From Microvirga sp. Mcv34 (lineage in GTDB: Bacteria; Pseudomonadota; Alphaproteobacteria; Rhizobiales; Beijerinckiaceae), in assembly GCF_024519725.1 (NCBI RefSeq), contig NZ_JALJRK010000033.1:26126-61218 (forward strand): DNA of 35,093 bases, read 5' to 3'. The notes under the pieces were generated by a model. That model made no database searches. It was not told the origin of the DNA and saw nothing but the letters and a program-made list of their open reading frames with translations. A program made the position numbers and the translations under genes. Positions within the stretch are counted from its first letter, which is position 1. Each line of letters begins with the position of its first letter. This document shows, one piece after another, positions 7,569 to 13,823 of this stretch.

Positions 7569-8483
7569 ATGCTCAGGTTCGTCATCAGTGCTCTCGGAGC
7601 CGCGGCCATCGCGCTGCCGACCGCCGCGCAGGTCCAGTTCCCGGCCGAGCTTCGAACGCAGGAGATCGCAACCAACGGCGCCACGATCCATGTCCGCGTC
7701 GGCGGCACGGGTCCGGCCGTGGTCCTTCTGCACGGTTATGGCGAAACCGGCGATATGTGGGCTCCCCTGGCCAAGGAACTCGTCCATGATCATACGGTCG
7801 TGGTTCCGGACCTGCGCGGCCTGGGACTGTCCTCGAAACCGGCGGAGGGATTCGACAAGAAGACGCAGGCCGGCGACGTGGCCGGCGTGCTCGACGCGCT
7901 CAAGATCGATCGCGCCGATCTGGTCACGCACGACATCGGCAACATGGTCGGCTATGCCTTCGCCATCCAGCATCCGGAACGGGTGAGGCGGTTCGTTCTG
8001 ATCGATGCTCCCCTGCCGGGCATCGGCCCATGGGACGAGATCCTGAAAAATCCGCTGCTGTGGCATTTCCGGTTTGGCGGGCCCGACATGGAACGCCTCG
8101 TCGCCGGCCGCGAGCGCATTTATCTCGATCGCTTCTGGAATGAGTTCTCGGCGACGCCCAGTCGCTTCACCGAAGCCTCACGGGAGCACTATGCCGAGCT
8201 GTACGCCCTGCCGGGCGCCATGCATTCAGGCTTCGCCCAGTTTGCCGCGTTCGATCAGGATGCCGTCGACAATAAGGCCTTCCTTGAATCCAAGGGGAAG
8301 CTCGGGATGCCGGTGCTGGCGATCGGAGGCGAGAAGTCGTTCGGACCGATGATGGCGACCGTGATGCGGTTTGCCGCCAGCGACGTGACCGAAGGGATCA
8401 TTCCGGATTCAGGTCATTGGATCATGGAGGAGAACCCGACGGCGACGAGCGCCATGGTTCGCTCCTTCCTCTCGGCCCCATGA
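7569..8483 (+). CDS. Exported alpha/beta hydrolase with Asp nucleophile (epoxide hydrolase / dehalogenase type)
   Basis: 304-residue alpha/beta hydrolase. A signal peptide (about residues 1-20) places it in the periplasm. The oxyanion HGYGE is at 55-59. The nucleophile elbow reads THDIGN, with Asp122 in place of the usual Ser; this is the arrangement of epoxide hydrolases and haloalkane or fluoroacetate dehalogenases, in which Asp forms an ester intermediate. The catalytic His is His283 (SGHWIMEENP). The cap region FWNEFSATPSRFTEA fits the epoxide-hydrolase branch. ATG at 7569 has GGAGAGG upstream; the long open frame from 6624 is antisense to lysR and not coding. Probably controlled by the divergent LysR protein. 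Substrate not determinable. Confidence 0.9.
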   Translation: MLRFVISALGAAAIALPTAAQVQFPAELRTQEIATNGATIHVRVGGTGPAVVLLHGYGETGDMWAPLAKELVHDHTVVVPDLRGLGLSSKPAEGFDKKTQAGDVAGVLDALKIDRADLVTHDIGNMVGYAFAIQHPERVRRFVLIDAPLPGIGPWDEILKNPLLWHFRFGGPDMERLVAGRERIYLDRFWNEFSATPSRFTEASREHYAELYALPGAMHSGFAQFAAFDQDAVDNKAFLESKGKLGMPVLAIGGEKSFGPMMATVMRFAASDVTEGIIPDSGHWIMEENPTATSAMVRSFLSAP

Positions 8484-8603
8484 GCGATCAACCGCCGCGG
8501 CGACGGATGGCGCCGATAGGCCGTCATGACGCGAGCCGTGCGGCGGGAGGACCGATGTTGTCCACGAAAAGCGCGATTTCCTGCGGGTGGTGCGCTCGTG
8601 CCG

Positions 8604-9263
8604 TCAGCCCTGCCCGGCAGAGTCAGCCTCTTGGCCCAGGAGACGACGCAGACGTTGGTTCTCGGTTCGCAGACTTTCGATCTCCGCACGCACGGGCGTG
8701 AGCGCTTCGTCCAGCTCCTCGCGCGTGAAGCGCGGGGTAATATGCTGAGGACAGTTCCAGTCGAAGGCCTCCACGTGAATCAGCGCGGCACGCTCAGAAC
8801 GCGCCGCGTAGCCAGGTTCGGCAAGGGTGGCGACGCGTTCGGGATCCACTTTCGCATCGATCATCCGCAGGCGCCCGAAGATCTTGAGTCGCCGCTGATG
8901 GGCGTAGTCCATCAGGAAGAGCGATACACGGTCGTTGGCCGCGACATTGCCGGTCGTCACATATTGCCGGTTGCCGCGAAAATCCGCGAAGCCGAGTGTA
9001 TGATCGTCCAAGGCCCGCAGAAATCCGACCGGCCCACCCCGATACTGCACGTAGGGCCACCCTGTTTCGGACACGGACGCGAGATAGAACCCGTCACGTC
9101 CTGCGATGAAGGCCAACTCCGCTTGACCGAGCCGGTCGTTGCGGACCGGCCCGTCCTTGTCGAGCGTTCCATCCAGGCGCGCGTACTGGGCCGCGCTGCC
9201 GTAGGACTCGCGCGCGAGCTTCACGGAAGGCGTCGATGCGATCTCGAGCCACTTGTGCAGCAT
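8604..9263 (-). CDS. Pyridoxamine 5'-phosphate oxidase-like flavin-binding split-barrel protein
   Basis: 219-residue protein with the FMN-binding split-barrel fold: ELAFIAGRDGFYLASVSETGWPYVQYRGGPVGFLRALDD at about 50-90, then GNRQYVTTGNVAANDRVSLFLMDYAHQRRLKIFGRLR. It probably binds FMN or a related cofactor and reduces or detoxifies a small molecule; true pyridoxine biosynthesis is unlikely given the divergent C-terminus, which ends in a short coiled coil (PVRAEIESLRTENQRLRRLL). ATG at 9263 has GAGG upstream. It follows the metallo-beta-lactamase gene by 31 bp in the same direction, so the two form an operon opposed by a LysR gene. Confidence 0.88.
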   Translation of the reverse strand: MLHKWLEIASTPSVKLARESYGSAAQYARLDGTLDKDGPVRNDRLGQAELAFIAGRDGFYLASVSETGWPYVQYRGGPVGFLRALDDHTLGFADFRGNRQYVTTGNVAANDRVSLFLMDYAHQRRLKIFGRLRMIDAKVDPERVATLAEPGYAARSERAALIHVEAFDWNCPQHITPRFTREELDEALTPVRAEIESLRTENQRLRRLLGQEADSAGQG

Positions 9264-9294
9264 GTCGAACCTCGTCGGGACAAAAGGACTGGGA

Positions 9295-10260
9295 TCAGTC
9301 CTGATAGGCCCAGTCCGCAGGGAGCCAGGCCAGGCGGCCCTGGTCGGAGACGATCCGGCCCAGACCCGGGAAGGGCATGTGCGTTGCCGCGATGAGCGCC
9401 CCCTCCTCGGCTGCGCGTGGAAAGAAACGGGCACGCATGGCCTGCGCGGCCGGGCGATCCTGCTCGAGAAGAAAGTTCACGTCGGTGCCCATGGCCGGAT
9501 GGACCACCGGGAACAGCATGTCGGAAACCATGATCAGGCTCTGCCCACCGTCTTCGATCCGCACGCCGATGTGCCCGGGTGTATGACCCGTAAGGTCGAT
9601 GAGCGAAACGCCGCGCGCGATCTGATGGTCGCCCTGTGTCGCCTGGAGCTTGGGGTACAGGCGCACGAGATCGGACGAGAGGCGGAAGCTGTCCTGGAGG
9701 TAGTCGGGCGCGGCGGCCTGCTTACCCGGATCGGTCCAGTGCACGATATCCCGTCGGTCGACATACACCTCCGCATTCGGGAAGCTGCGCCGGCCACCCG
9801 CGACGAGGCCGCCCACATGATCCTGGTGCATATGGGTCACGATCACGGCATCGATCTGGTCGGCCCCCAGCCCTCGGGCCGCGAGCGCCTGCGGAAGGTT
9901 GCCGGTGTGGCCCATCGAGCCTGCGGGTCCGGAGTCGATCAGAATGCGGTTCGATCCATCCTCGACGAGATATTGATTGAACAGGAAGCGGACACCGCTG
10001 GTCCGTGCCGTGAACTGTGCCTTGGCGGCCGCCTCGACCTGCTCGGGTGTGCGGCCGGGAAAGTATCCGTAGGGCATGTCCGCGTACCCGTCCGAGAGGG
10101 CTGTCACGGTGAAGCGGCCCACCCTTATCTGCGCGAGCGGCGTCACGGCGGAGCCAGACGGCGCGTTTGCTGCTCGCACAGGGAGGATCTGTGCTCCGAA
10201 GATCAGGCTGGCGGCTGGAAGGCCGAGGCTAAAAGCGCGACGGGAGAGCAAGAGAGGCAT
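9295..10260 (-). CDS. Tat-exported metallo-beta-lactamase-fold hydrolase
   Basis: 321-residue MBL-fold enzyme. The N-terminus MPLLLSRRAFSLGLPAA is a twin-arginine-type signal, cut near VRAA, so the zinc enzyme is likely exported folded. The zinc motif HMHQDH (His143, His145, Asp147, His148) is intact, with later ligands in GHTPGH and in ATHMPFPG. The family includes lactonases and other ester hydrolases (the QYLVED, ILIDSGPAG strands fit the AHL-lactonase-like group), so the exact substrate is open. ATG at 10260 has GGAG upstream and makes the signal sequence N-terminal. First gene of an operon with the flavin split-barrel gene. Confidence 0.9.
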   Translation of the reverse strand: MPLLLSRRAFSLGLPAASLIFGAQILPVRAANAPSGSAVTPLAQIRVGRFTVTALSDGYADMPYGYFPGRTPEQVEAAAKAQFTARTSGVRFLFNQYLVEDGSNRILIDSGPAGSMGHTGNLPQALAARGLGADQIDAVIVTHMHQDHVGGLVAGGRRSFPNAEVYVDRRDIVHWTDPGKQAAAPDYLQDSFRLSSDLVRLYPKLQATQGDHQIARGVSLIDLTGHTPGHIGVRIEDGGQSLIMVSDMLFPVVHPAMGTDVNFLLEQDRPAAQAMRARFFPRAAEEGALIAATHMPFPGLGRIVSDQGRLAWLPADWAYQD

Positions 10261-10361
10261 GGGACAAGCTCCGGGTCTTTGCGGGCCGAGCCACCGAACC
10301 TGATCAGCGTTGATGCCCGACTCCGACGGAACGCTAGACCCTCTCCTTCCTGAGCGGTATC

Positions 10362-10388
10362 CTGAGACTTCGAGACGTTTCCTCTCAG
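10362..10388. promoter_or_regulatory. Candidate LysR box CTGAGA-N15-TCTCAG
   Basis: A 6-bp inverted repeat spanning 27 bp, located 16 bp before the lysR start and within the divergent promoter region shared with the MBL operon. This fits LysR-type autoregulation, but only symmetry and position support it. Confidence 0.35.
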
Positions 10389-10403
10389 TTTCTGGAAGGC
10401 GCG

Positions 10404-11297
10404 ATGGATCGCTTCGAGGCCATGGCCGTTCTGCTCGCCGTCGTGGAGGAAGGCAGCCTGTCCGCCGCATCCCGGCGCCTGCGCGCACCGCTCGCGACGG
10501 TGAGCCGCAAGGTGGCGGACCTGGAGCGGCATCTGCGCGCCCAGCTTGTGGTGCGCACAAGCAGACGGATCGAACTCACCGACGCGGGCCGCGCCTATGT
10601 TGAGGCTGCCAAGCGCATTCTGGAGCAAGTCGAGGAGGCGGAGCGCGAGGCGGCAGGCGAGTACACGGCGCTCAAAGGCGAACTCCAGGTGACGGCGCCC
10701 ATCGTGTTCGGGCGAACGCACGTCCTGCCGATTGCGCTCGACTTCCTGAAAGAACTCCCGGACATCGACTTGCGGCTCCTCCTCAACGACCGCCAAGTGA
10801 ACCTGGCCGAGGAGCACATTGATGTTGCCGTTCGCATCGGCCACTTGGTCGATAGCGGATTACGGGCGACGAGGGTCGGCGCGGTCCGGCGCGTCGCCTG
10901 CGCAAGCCCCGCCTATCTGGCCCGACGCGGCATTCCCGCGACGCCGCGCGACCTCGCGGTGCATGACGGCATCACGTTCCGGGGCTTTGAGACGGCGCCC
11001 GAGTGGCGCTACCGCGGCGACAGTCCCACCTGGACGGCCGAACCGCGCACGCGCATTGCCGTCAACTCGACAGAAGCTGCCGTGGCCGCAGCGGTCGCGG
11101 GTCTGGGGATCGTGCGTCTCCTCTCGTATCAAATCGAGAAAGAGTTGCGCTCGGGCGCCCTGGTCGAACTCCTCGAAGGTTTTGCGCCCGAGCCGTTCCC
11201 GGTCAGCCTGATCTACCCTGAAGCCGGTCTGCTGGCGCCCAAGGCCCGCGCCTTCATCGATTGGACGGTGCCGCGACTTCGAGCGCATCTGGCCTAG
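10404..11297 (+). CDS. LysR-family transcriptional regulator
   Basis: 297-residue LysR-type protein: winged helix-turn-helix at the N-terminus (EEGSLSAASRRLRAPLATVSRKVADLERHL), then RTSRRIELTDAG, and a CrgA-type effector domain from about 90 (ELQVTAPIVFGRTHVLP). It resembles the regulator at 6534-7433 in build but is clearly different in sequence. GGAAGG lies 5 nt before ATG 10404. The start is 143 bp from the divergent MBL/flavoprotein operon, its probable target. The stop TAG overlaps the start of a palindromic repeat that may end the transcript. Confidence 0.93.
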   Translation: MDRFEAMAVLLAVVEEGSLSAASRRLRAPLATVSRKVADLERHLRAQLVVRTSRRIELTDAGRAYVEAAKRILEQVEEAEREAAGEYTALKGELQVTAPIVFGRTHVLPIALDFLKELPDIDLRLLLNDRQVNLAEEHIDVAVRIGHLVDSGLRATRVGAVRRVACASPAYLARRGIPATPRDLAVHDGITFRGFETAPEWRYRGDSPTWTAEPRTRIAVNSTEAAVAAAVAGLGIVRLLSYQIEKELRSGALVELLEGFAPEPFPVSLIYPEAGLLAPKARAFIDWTVPRLRAHLA

Positions 11298-11298
11298 G

Positions 11299-11337
11299 GC
11301 ATTTTTGGCGAAGTAGATCCGCTTCGCCGAGAAATGC
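11299..11337. repeat. Rhizobiales intergenic hairpin repeat (GCATTTttGGCGAAG type)
   Basis: Nested inverted repeat: GCATTT (11299-11304) with AAATGC (11332-11337), and GGCGAAG (11307-11313) with CTTCGCC (11322-11328). I recognise this as a dispersed short palindrome common in Methylobacteriaceae and Bradyrhizobium intergenic DNA. Here it directly follows the lysR stop codon and may act as a transcript end. Confidence 0.6.
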
Positions 11338-11445
11338 GGTCAAACAAAGAAGAGAGATGATCCCACGCCCGTGGAAACGGCTCTCTTACGGCGGCGAGGC
11401 TGGGGAAGGTCCGTCTCTGATCCCATTCCACTGTCGCCGCATGAA

Positions 11446-11490
11446 CCGATCGGCTCGCGAAGCTCCCCACCTGGCCCGATTGGCTGGAAG
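11446..11490 (+). pseudogene. Possible remnant of the small membrane protein gene
   Basis: Thirty of 34 bases match positions 88-121 of the gene at 63, in the same codon phase (DRLAKLPTWPDWLEA against DWLSKFHTWPEFIQA). A stop codon lies immediately upstream in this frame and no membrane segment follows. Best read as a decayed copy or a short shared segment. Chance similarity in GC-rich DNA is not excluded. Confidence 0.35.
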
Positions 11491-11527
11491 CGGAGGGCGC
11501 GGGCTCGACGGGCGCGGATGCCCGACG

Positions 11528-11574
11528 AAAAAGGACCCGGGATGCCGAAGGTCTGGAGGAGGCATCCCGGGTCC
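11528..11574 (-). terminator. Strong minus-strand terminator, candidate sRNA 3' end
   Basis: A 14-bp perfect stem (GGACCCGGGATGCC at 11533-11546, complement at 11561-11574) with a 14-nt loop. On the minus strand it is followed at once by TTTTT (11532-11528), the pattern of an intrinsic terminator; on the plus strand there is no T-run. The loop on the minus strand contains CCTCC, an anti-Shine-Dalgarno word exposed in several alphaproteobacterial small RNAs. No protein gene upstream on this strand explains it. Confidence 0.55.
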
Positions 11575-11579
11575 CGCAT

Positions 11580-11603
11580 GCTGTTGACCGCTAGCTCAAC
11601 AGC
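11580..11603. other. 8-bp hairpin next to the terminator
   Basis: GCTGTTGA (11580-11587) and TCAACAGC (11596-11603) form a perfect stem with an 8-nt loop, 5 nt from the strong hairpin. On the minus strand it would be the hairpin just before the terminator stem, as in many small RNAs. Confidence 0.4.
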
Positions 11604-11804
11604 TACCGGCAAGAAAAGTTTCATCGCCATCGGCCCCGCGCTACGAGGGTCGGTGATGGGGCGATCCGCTGCCCTTTCTCTTCGGCGTTAATTCGACAGA
11701 ATACCTTTCCCCGGGCGCCATTATCGACAATCCTGGCAATGAGTACTTCAGAATAGCTAACTGCCTGATATTGCCGAATACAGTAAATCGATACTATTTT
11801 TTTA

Positions 11805-11852
11805 GGACTGAGCAAACGTTGAAGCCTCAATACGTGATCGTTTCTTCAGTCC
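11805..11852. other. Imperfect long inverted repeat in the tRNA leader
   Basis: GGACTGAG (11805-11812) pairs with TTCAGTCC (11845-11852), including one G-T pair. After one mismatch AAACG (11814-11818) pairs with CGTTT (11839-11843). The stem has about 13 pairs and a loop of about 20 nt. It lies in AT-rich DNA 35 bp before the tRNA at 11887 and could be part of its precursor. Confidence 0.4.
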
Positions 11853-11886
11853 GCGTTTCTGCTCATCGCAGAGGCCGTGCGTGTGT

Positions 11887-11971
11887 TCCCAGATGGCGAA
11901 ATTGGAAGACGCAGCGTGCTGTTGACACGCCGCCGAAAGGCGTGGGGGTTCGAGACCCTCTCTGGGAGCCA
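11887..11971 (+). tRNA. Class II tRNA with GUU (Asn) anticodon on a Leu-type body
   Basis: Complete cloverleaf including an encoded CCA. Acceptor TCCCAGA/TCTGGGA (7 perfect pairs), 3-bp D stem GCG/CGC, anticodon stem GCGTG/CACGC (5 perfect pairs) with loop CTGTTGA, a 13-nt variable region forming CGCC-GAAA-GGCG, and a 5-bp T stem with TTCGAGA loop. U33 is present. Anticodon GTT (11921-11923) reads AAC/AAU, an asparagine box, yet asparagine tRNAs have a short variable loop. The D loop AAATTGG, A15-U48 and G37 are leucine-tRNA traits. U1-A72 and discriminator G73 are asparagine-tRNA traits; bacterial leucine tRNAs carry A73. All stems are intact, so it does not look decayed. The amino acid attached is uncertain: Asn most likely, Leu or Ser possible, or none. 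Confidence 0.85.
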
Positions 11972-12136
11972 ACCTCTTCCCGAACCTTGCTGAAACCGGC
12001 CGCATGAGCGACAGAGCCATTGCGGCGCGCGGGATGTCGCGCGTCCCGCAGGCCGTTTTGGAACGACGCTCACGCCAGCATGACCGTTTCTCCGCACAAT
12101 GCAATGATGGCATGAAGCGCTGTGGTGCGTGGTGAT

Positions 12137-12268
12137 TCAGGCCGCGTCCGCGTATTGGTGCTCCTGCCGCCTCGGGCCCGGTCGGGGGAGCTTCCTCAGC
12201 ATCGCCTTCACGTGCTCCTTCACGGCATGCAGACTGGGCCCCGGGGTGCTCTGCTTTTCCTGCGACAT
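12137..12268 (-). CDS. Very small basic hypothetical protein
   Basis: 43-residue product starting MSQEKQSTPGPSLHAVKEHVKAMLRK and ending HQYADAA. A strong GAGGAG site lies 6 nt before ATG 12268, which supports translation; the open frame further upstream to 12355 has no such site. One short amphipathic basic helix (HAVKEHVKAMLRKL) is the only visible structure. A perfect CRP-type palindrome lies 73 bp upstream of the start. No family recognised. Confidence 0.5.
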   Translation of the reverse strand: MSQEKQSTPGPSLHAVKEHVKAMLRKLPRPGPRRQEHQYADAA

Positions 12269-12340
12269 CACACGCTCCTCAGTCCTGCTGCGCAAACGGG
12301 GCAGGCTCGCCCGACGATGGCCCATTCGCGGGGTTTCGTC

Positions 12341-12356
12341 TGTGACCAAAGTCACA
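12341..12356. promoter_or_regulatory. Perfect CRP-type site TGTGA-N6-TCACA
   Basis: The 16-bp sequence is exactly the symmetric CRP/FNR-superfamily consensus TGTGA-N6-TCACA, extended by one more pair (C-G) inside. It lies 73 bp upstream of the 43-residue ORF on the minus strand, and about 1.5 kb from a class III adenylate cyclase gene. Binding by a Crp-like protein is inferred. Confidence 0.6.
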
Positions 12357-12454
12357 CAACTTTTTGCATAAGACTAAGGTTCAATGTGAGTCGGTCGGCC
12401 CTGGACCATATCGGTCGCGCCTCTCGCGTCGGGCCATCGAGACGAATGTCGGAT

Positions 12455-12530
12455 TGGTGGGCCCGGCAGGACTCGAACCTGCAACCAGACCGTTATGAGC
12501 GGCCGGCTCTAACCATTGAGCTACAGGCCC
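12455..12530 (-). tRNA. tRNA-Ile2 (CAT anticodon)
   Basis: 76-nt cloverleaf with encoded CCA: acceptor GGGCCTG/CGGGCCC (one G-T pair), D arm GAGC type, anticodon stem around CTCATAA, T loop TTCGAAC, discriminator A. The CAT anticodon could mean initiator Met, elongator Met or Ile2. The 5' end GGGCCTG and the D and anticodon arms match the minor isoleucine tRNA whose C34 is changed to lysidine by TilS, so it reads AUA. The initiator is excluded because the C1-A72 mismatch and GGG/CCC anticodon stem are absent. Confidence 0.85.
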
Positions 12531-12799
12531 TTCCGAGGAAGGCAAGGGATCGTCCGGGGAAGCCCGTCGCCACCCCTTGTCGTGACGGCGGCCCTGCCCT
12601 TTCCATGAGCAAGACCCAGGCGAAAGGGTAGTCCGGAGGAGCCCGGAGGCCACGCATGTTCCTGTAATACATCGCCCTGTCCGTCAAGCCGGTTTCGTCC
12701 TGTCGTCGATGGCGGGATGTCTCTGCCCCCTTGACGCCCGCCCGGATCCTCCATCTGTCTGCTTTCCCGCTTGGGCCGGGACGAGACTGGGAGAACGGG

Positions 12800-13777
12800 A
12801 TGGGTTTGCTGATCGACGGGGTCTGGCACGACCAATGGTACGACACCAAGGGCACCGGTGGACGCTTCGTCCGCAAGCCCTCGGCCTTCCGCAGCTGGGT
12901 CACCCCCGACGGCTCGGCTGGCCCCTCCGGCGAGGGTGGGTTCAAGGCGGAGCCGGGGCGCTATCACCTCTACGTCTCGCTCGCCTGCCCCTGGGCGCAT
13001 CGCACCCTGATCATGCGCCGACTGAAAGGCCTGGAGGCGATGATCGACATCTCCGTCGTGCACTGGCGCATGCTCGAGCACGGCTGGACCTTCGAGGACG
13101 GGCCGGGCGTCGTTCCCGATCCCATCAACCGGGCGCGATACCTCTACGAGGTCTATACGGCGGCCGTACCCGACTACACCGGCCGCGTGACGGTGCCGGT
13201 GCTCTGGGACAAGGCGACCAGCACCATCGTGAACAACGAATCCGCCGAGATCATCCGCATGCTGAACGCCGCCTTCGACGAAGTGGGCGCCACGCCGGGC
13301 GATTACTGGCCGGCCGACCTGCGCCCCGAGATCGACGCCCTGAATGCGCGCATCTACGACAGCGTCAACAACGGGGTCTACAAGGCCGGCTTCGCGACGA
13401 CGCAGCAGGCCTATGAGGAAGCGGTGCGTCCGCTGTTCGAGACGCTCGATTGTCTCGACGAGCGCCTGTCCTCACGGCGCTATCTCTGCGGCGACCGGCT
13501 AACCGAGGCGGACATCCGGCTCTTCACCACGCTGGTGCGCTTCGACCCGGTCTATGTGGGTCATTTCAAGTGCAACCTGCGTCGCATCGCCGATTACCCG
13601 CATCTCTCGGGCTACCTGCGCGACATCTATCAGACGGACGGCATCGGCGGCACCGTGAACATGGCGCATATCAAGGGGCATTATTACGAGAGCCACAAAA
13701 CCATCAATCCCACGGGCATCGTGCCGCTCGGACCGATCCTGGATCTCGACGCGCCGCATGGGCGGGATCGTCTCTAA
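12800..13777 (+). CDS. Glutathionyl-hydroquinone reductase (Xi-class glutathione transferase)
   Basis: 325-residue member of the ECM4/YqjG family, cytoplasmic enzymes that use glutathione to reduce glutathionyl-hydroquinones. The catalytic cysteine is in the family motif LACPWAHR (Cys63). The thioredoxin-like N-terminal domain is followed by VPVLWDKATSTIVNNESAEI (substrate-domain junction) and the C-terminal helical domain with LTEADIRLFTTLVRFDPVYVGHFKCN, a family hallmark. Length matches the family. ATG at 12800 has GGGAG 6 nt upstream. Single gene, convergent with the adenylate cyclase gene. Confidence 0.93.
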   Translation: MGLLIDGVWHDQWYDTKGTGGRFVRKPSAFRSWVTPDGSAGPSGEGGFKAEPGRYHLYVSLACPWAHRTLIMRRLKGLEAMIDISVVHWRMLEHGWTFEDGPGVVPDPINRARYLYEVYTAAVPDYTGRVTVPVLWDKATSTIVNNESAEIIRMLNAAFDEVGATPGDYWPADLRPEIDALNARIYDSVNNGVYKAGFATTQQAYEEAVRPLFETLDCLDERLSSRRYLCGDRLTEADIRLFTTLVRFDPVYVGHFKCNLRRIADYPHLSGYLRDIYQTDGIGGTVNMAHIKGHYYESHKTINPTGIVPLGPILDLDAPHGRDRL

Positions 13778-13822
13778 AGCATCGAGCGCAAAAGTGGGAA
13801 CCGGTTTTGCGTGAAGGGATGC
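13776..13822. repeat. Rhizobiales short palindrome (CGCAAAA-N11-TTTTGCG type)
   Basis: CGCAAAA (13787-13793) and TTTTGCG (13805-13811) flank GTGGGAACCGG, with outer arms GCATC and GATGC. I recognise this as a dispersed intergenic element of Rhizobiales. It sits exactly between two convergent genes and may serve as a bidirectional transcript end. Confidence 0.7.
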
Positions 13823-13823
13823 C

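Larger units (their letters stand above)
11338..11886. other. RNA-rich intergenic stretch without a supported protein gene
   Basis: About 550 bases with no convincing coding region. In order it contains a short segment resembling the small membrane gene (11446-11490), a 14-bp perfect hairpin with a minus-strand T-run (11528-11574), an 8-bp hairpin (11580-11603), an unusually AT-rich block (about 11690-11870), and an inverted repeat (11805-11852) just before the odd tRNA. Open frames on both strands are short and unsupported. Confidence 0.5.

Noticed and set aside
11621..11830. 69-codon minus-strand open frame in the AT-rich block
   Set aside because: It starts at TTG inside an inverted repeat without a ribosome-binding site; the region is better explained as non-coding.
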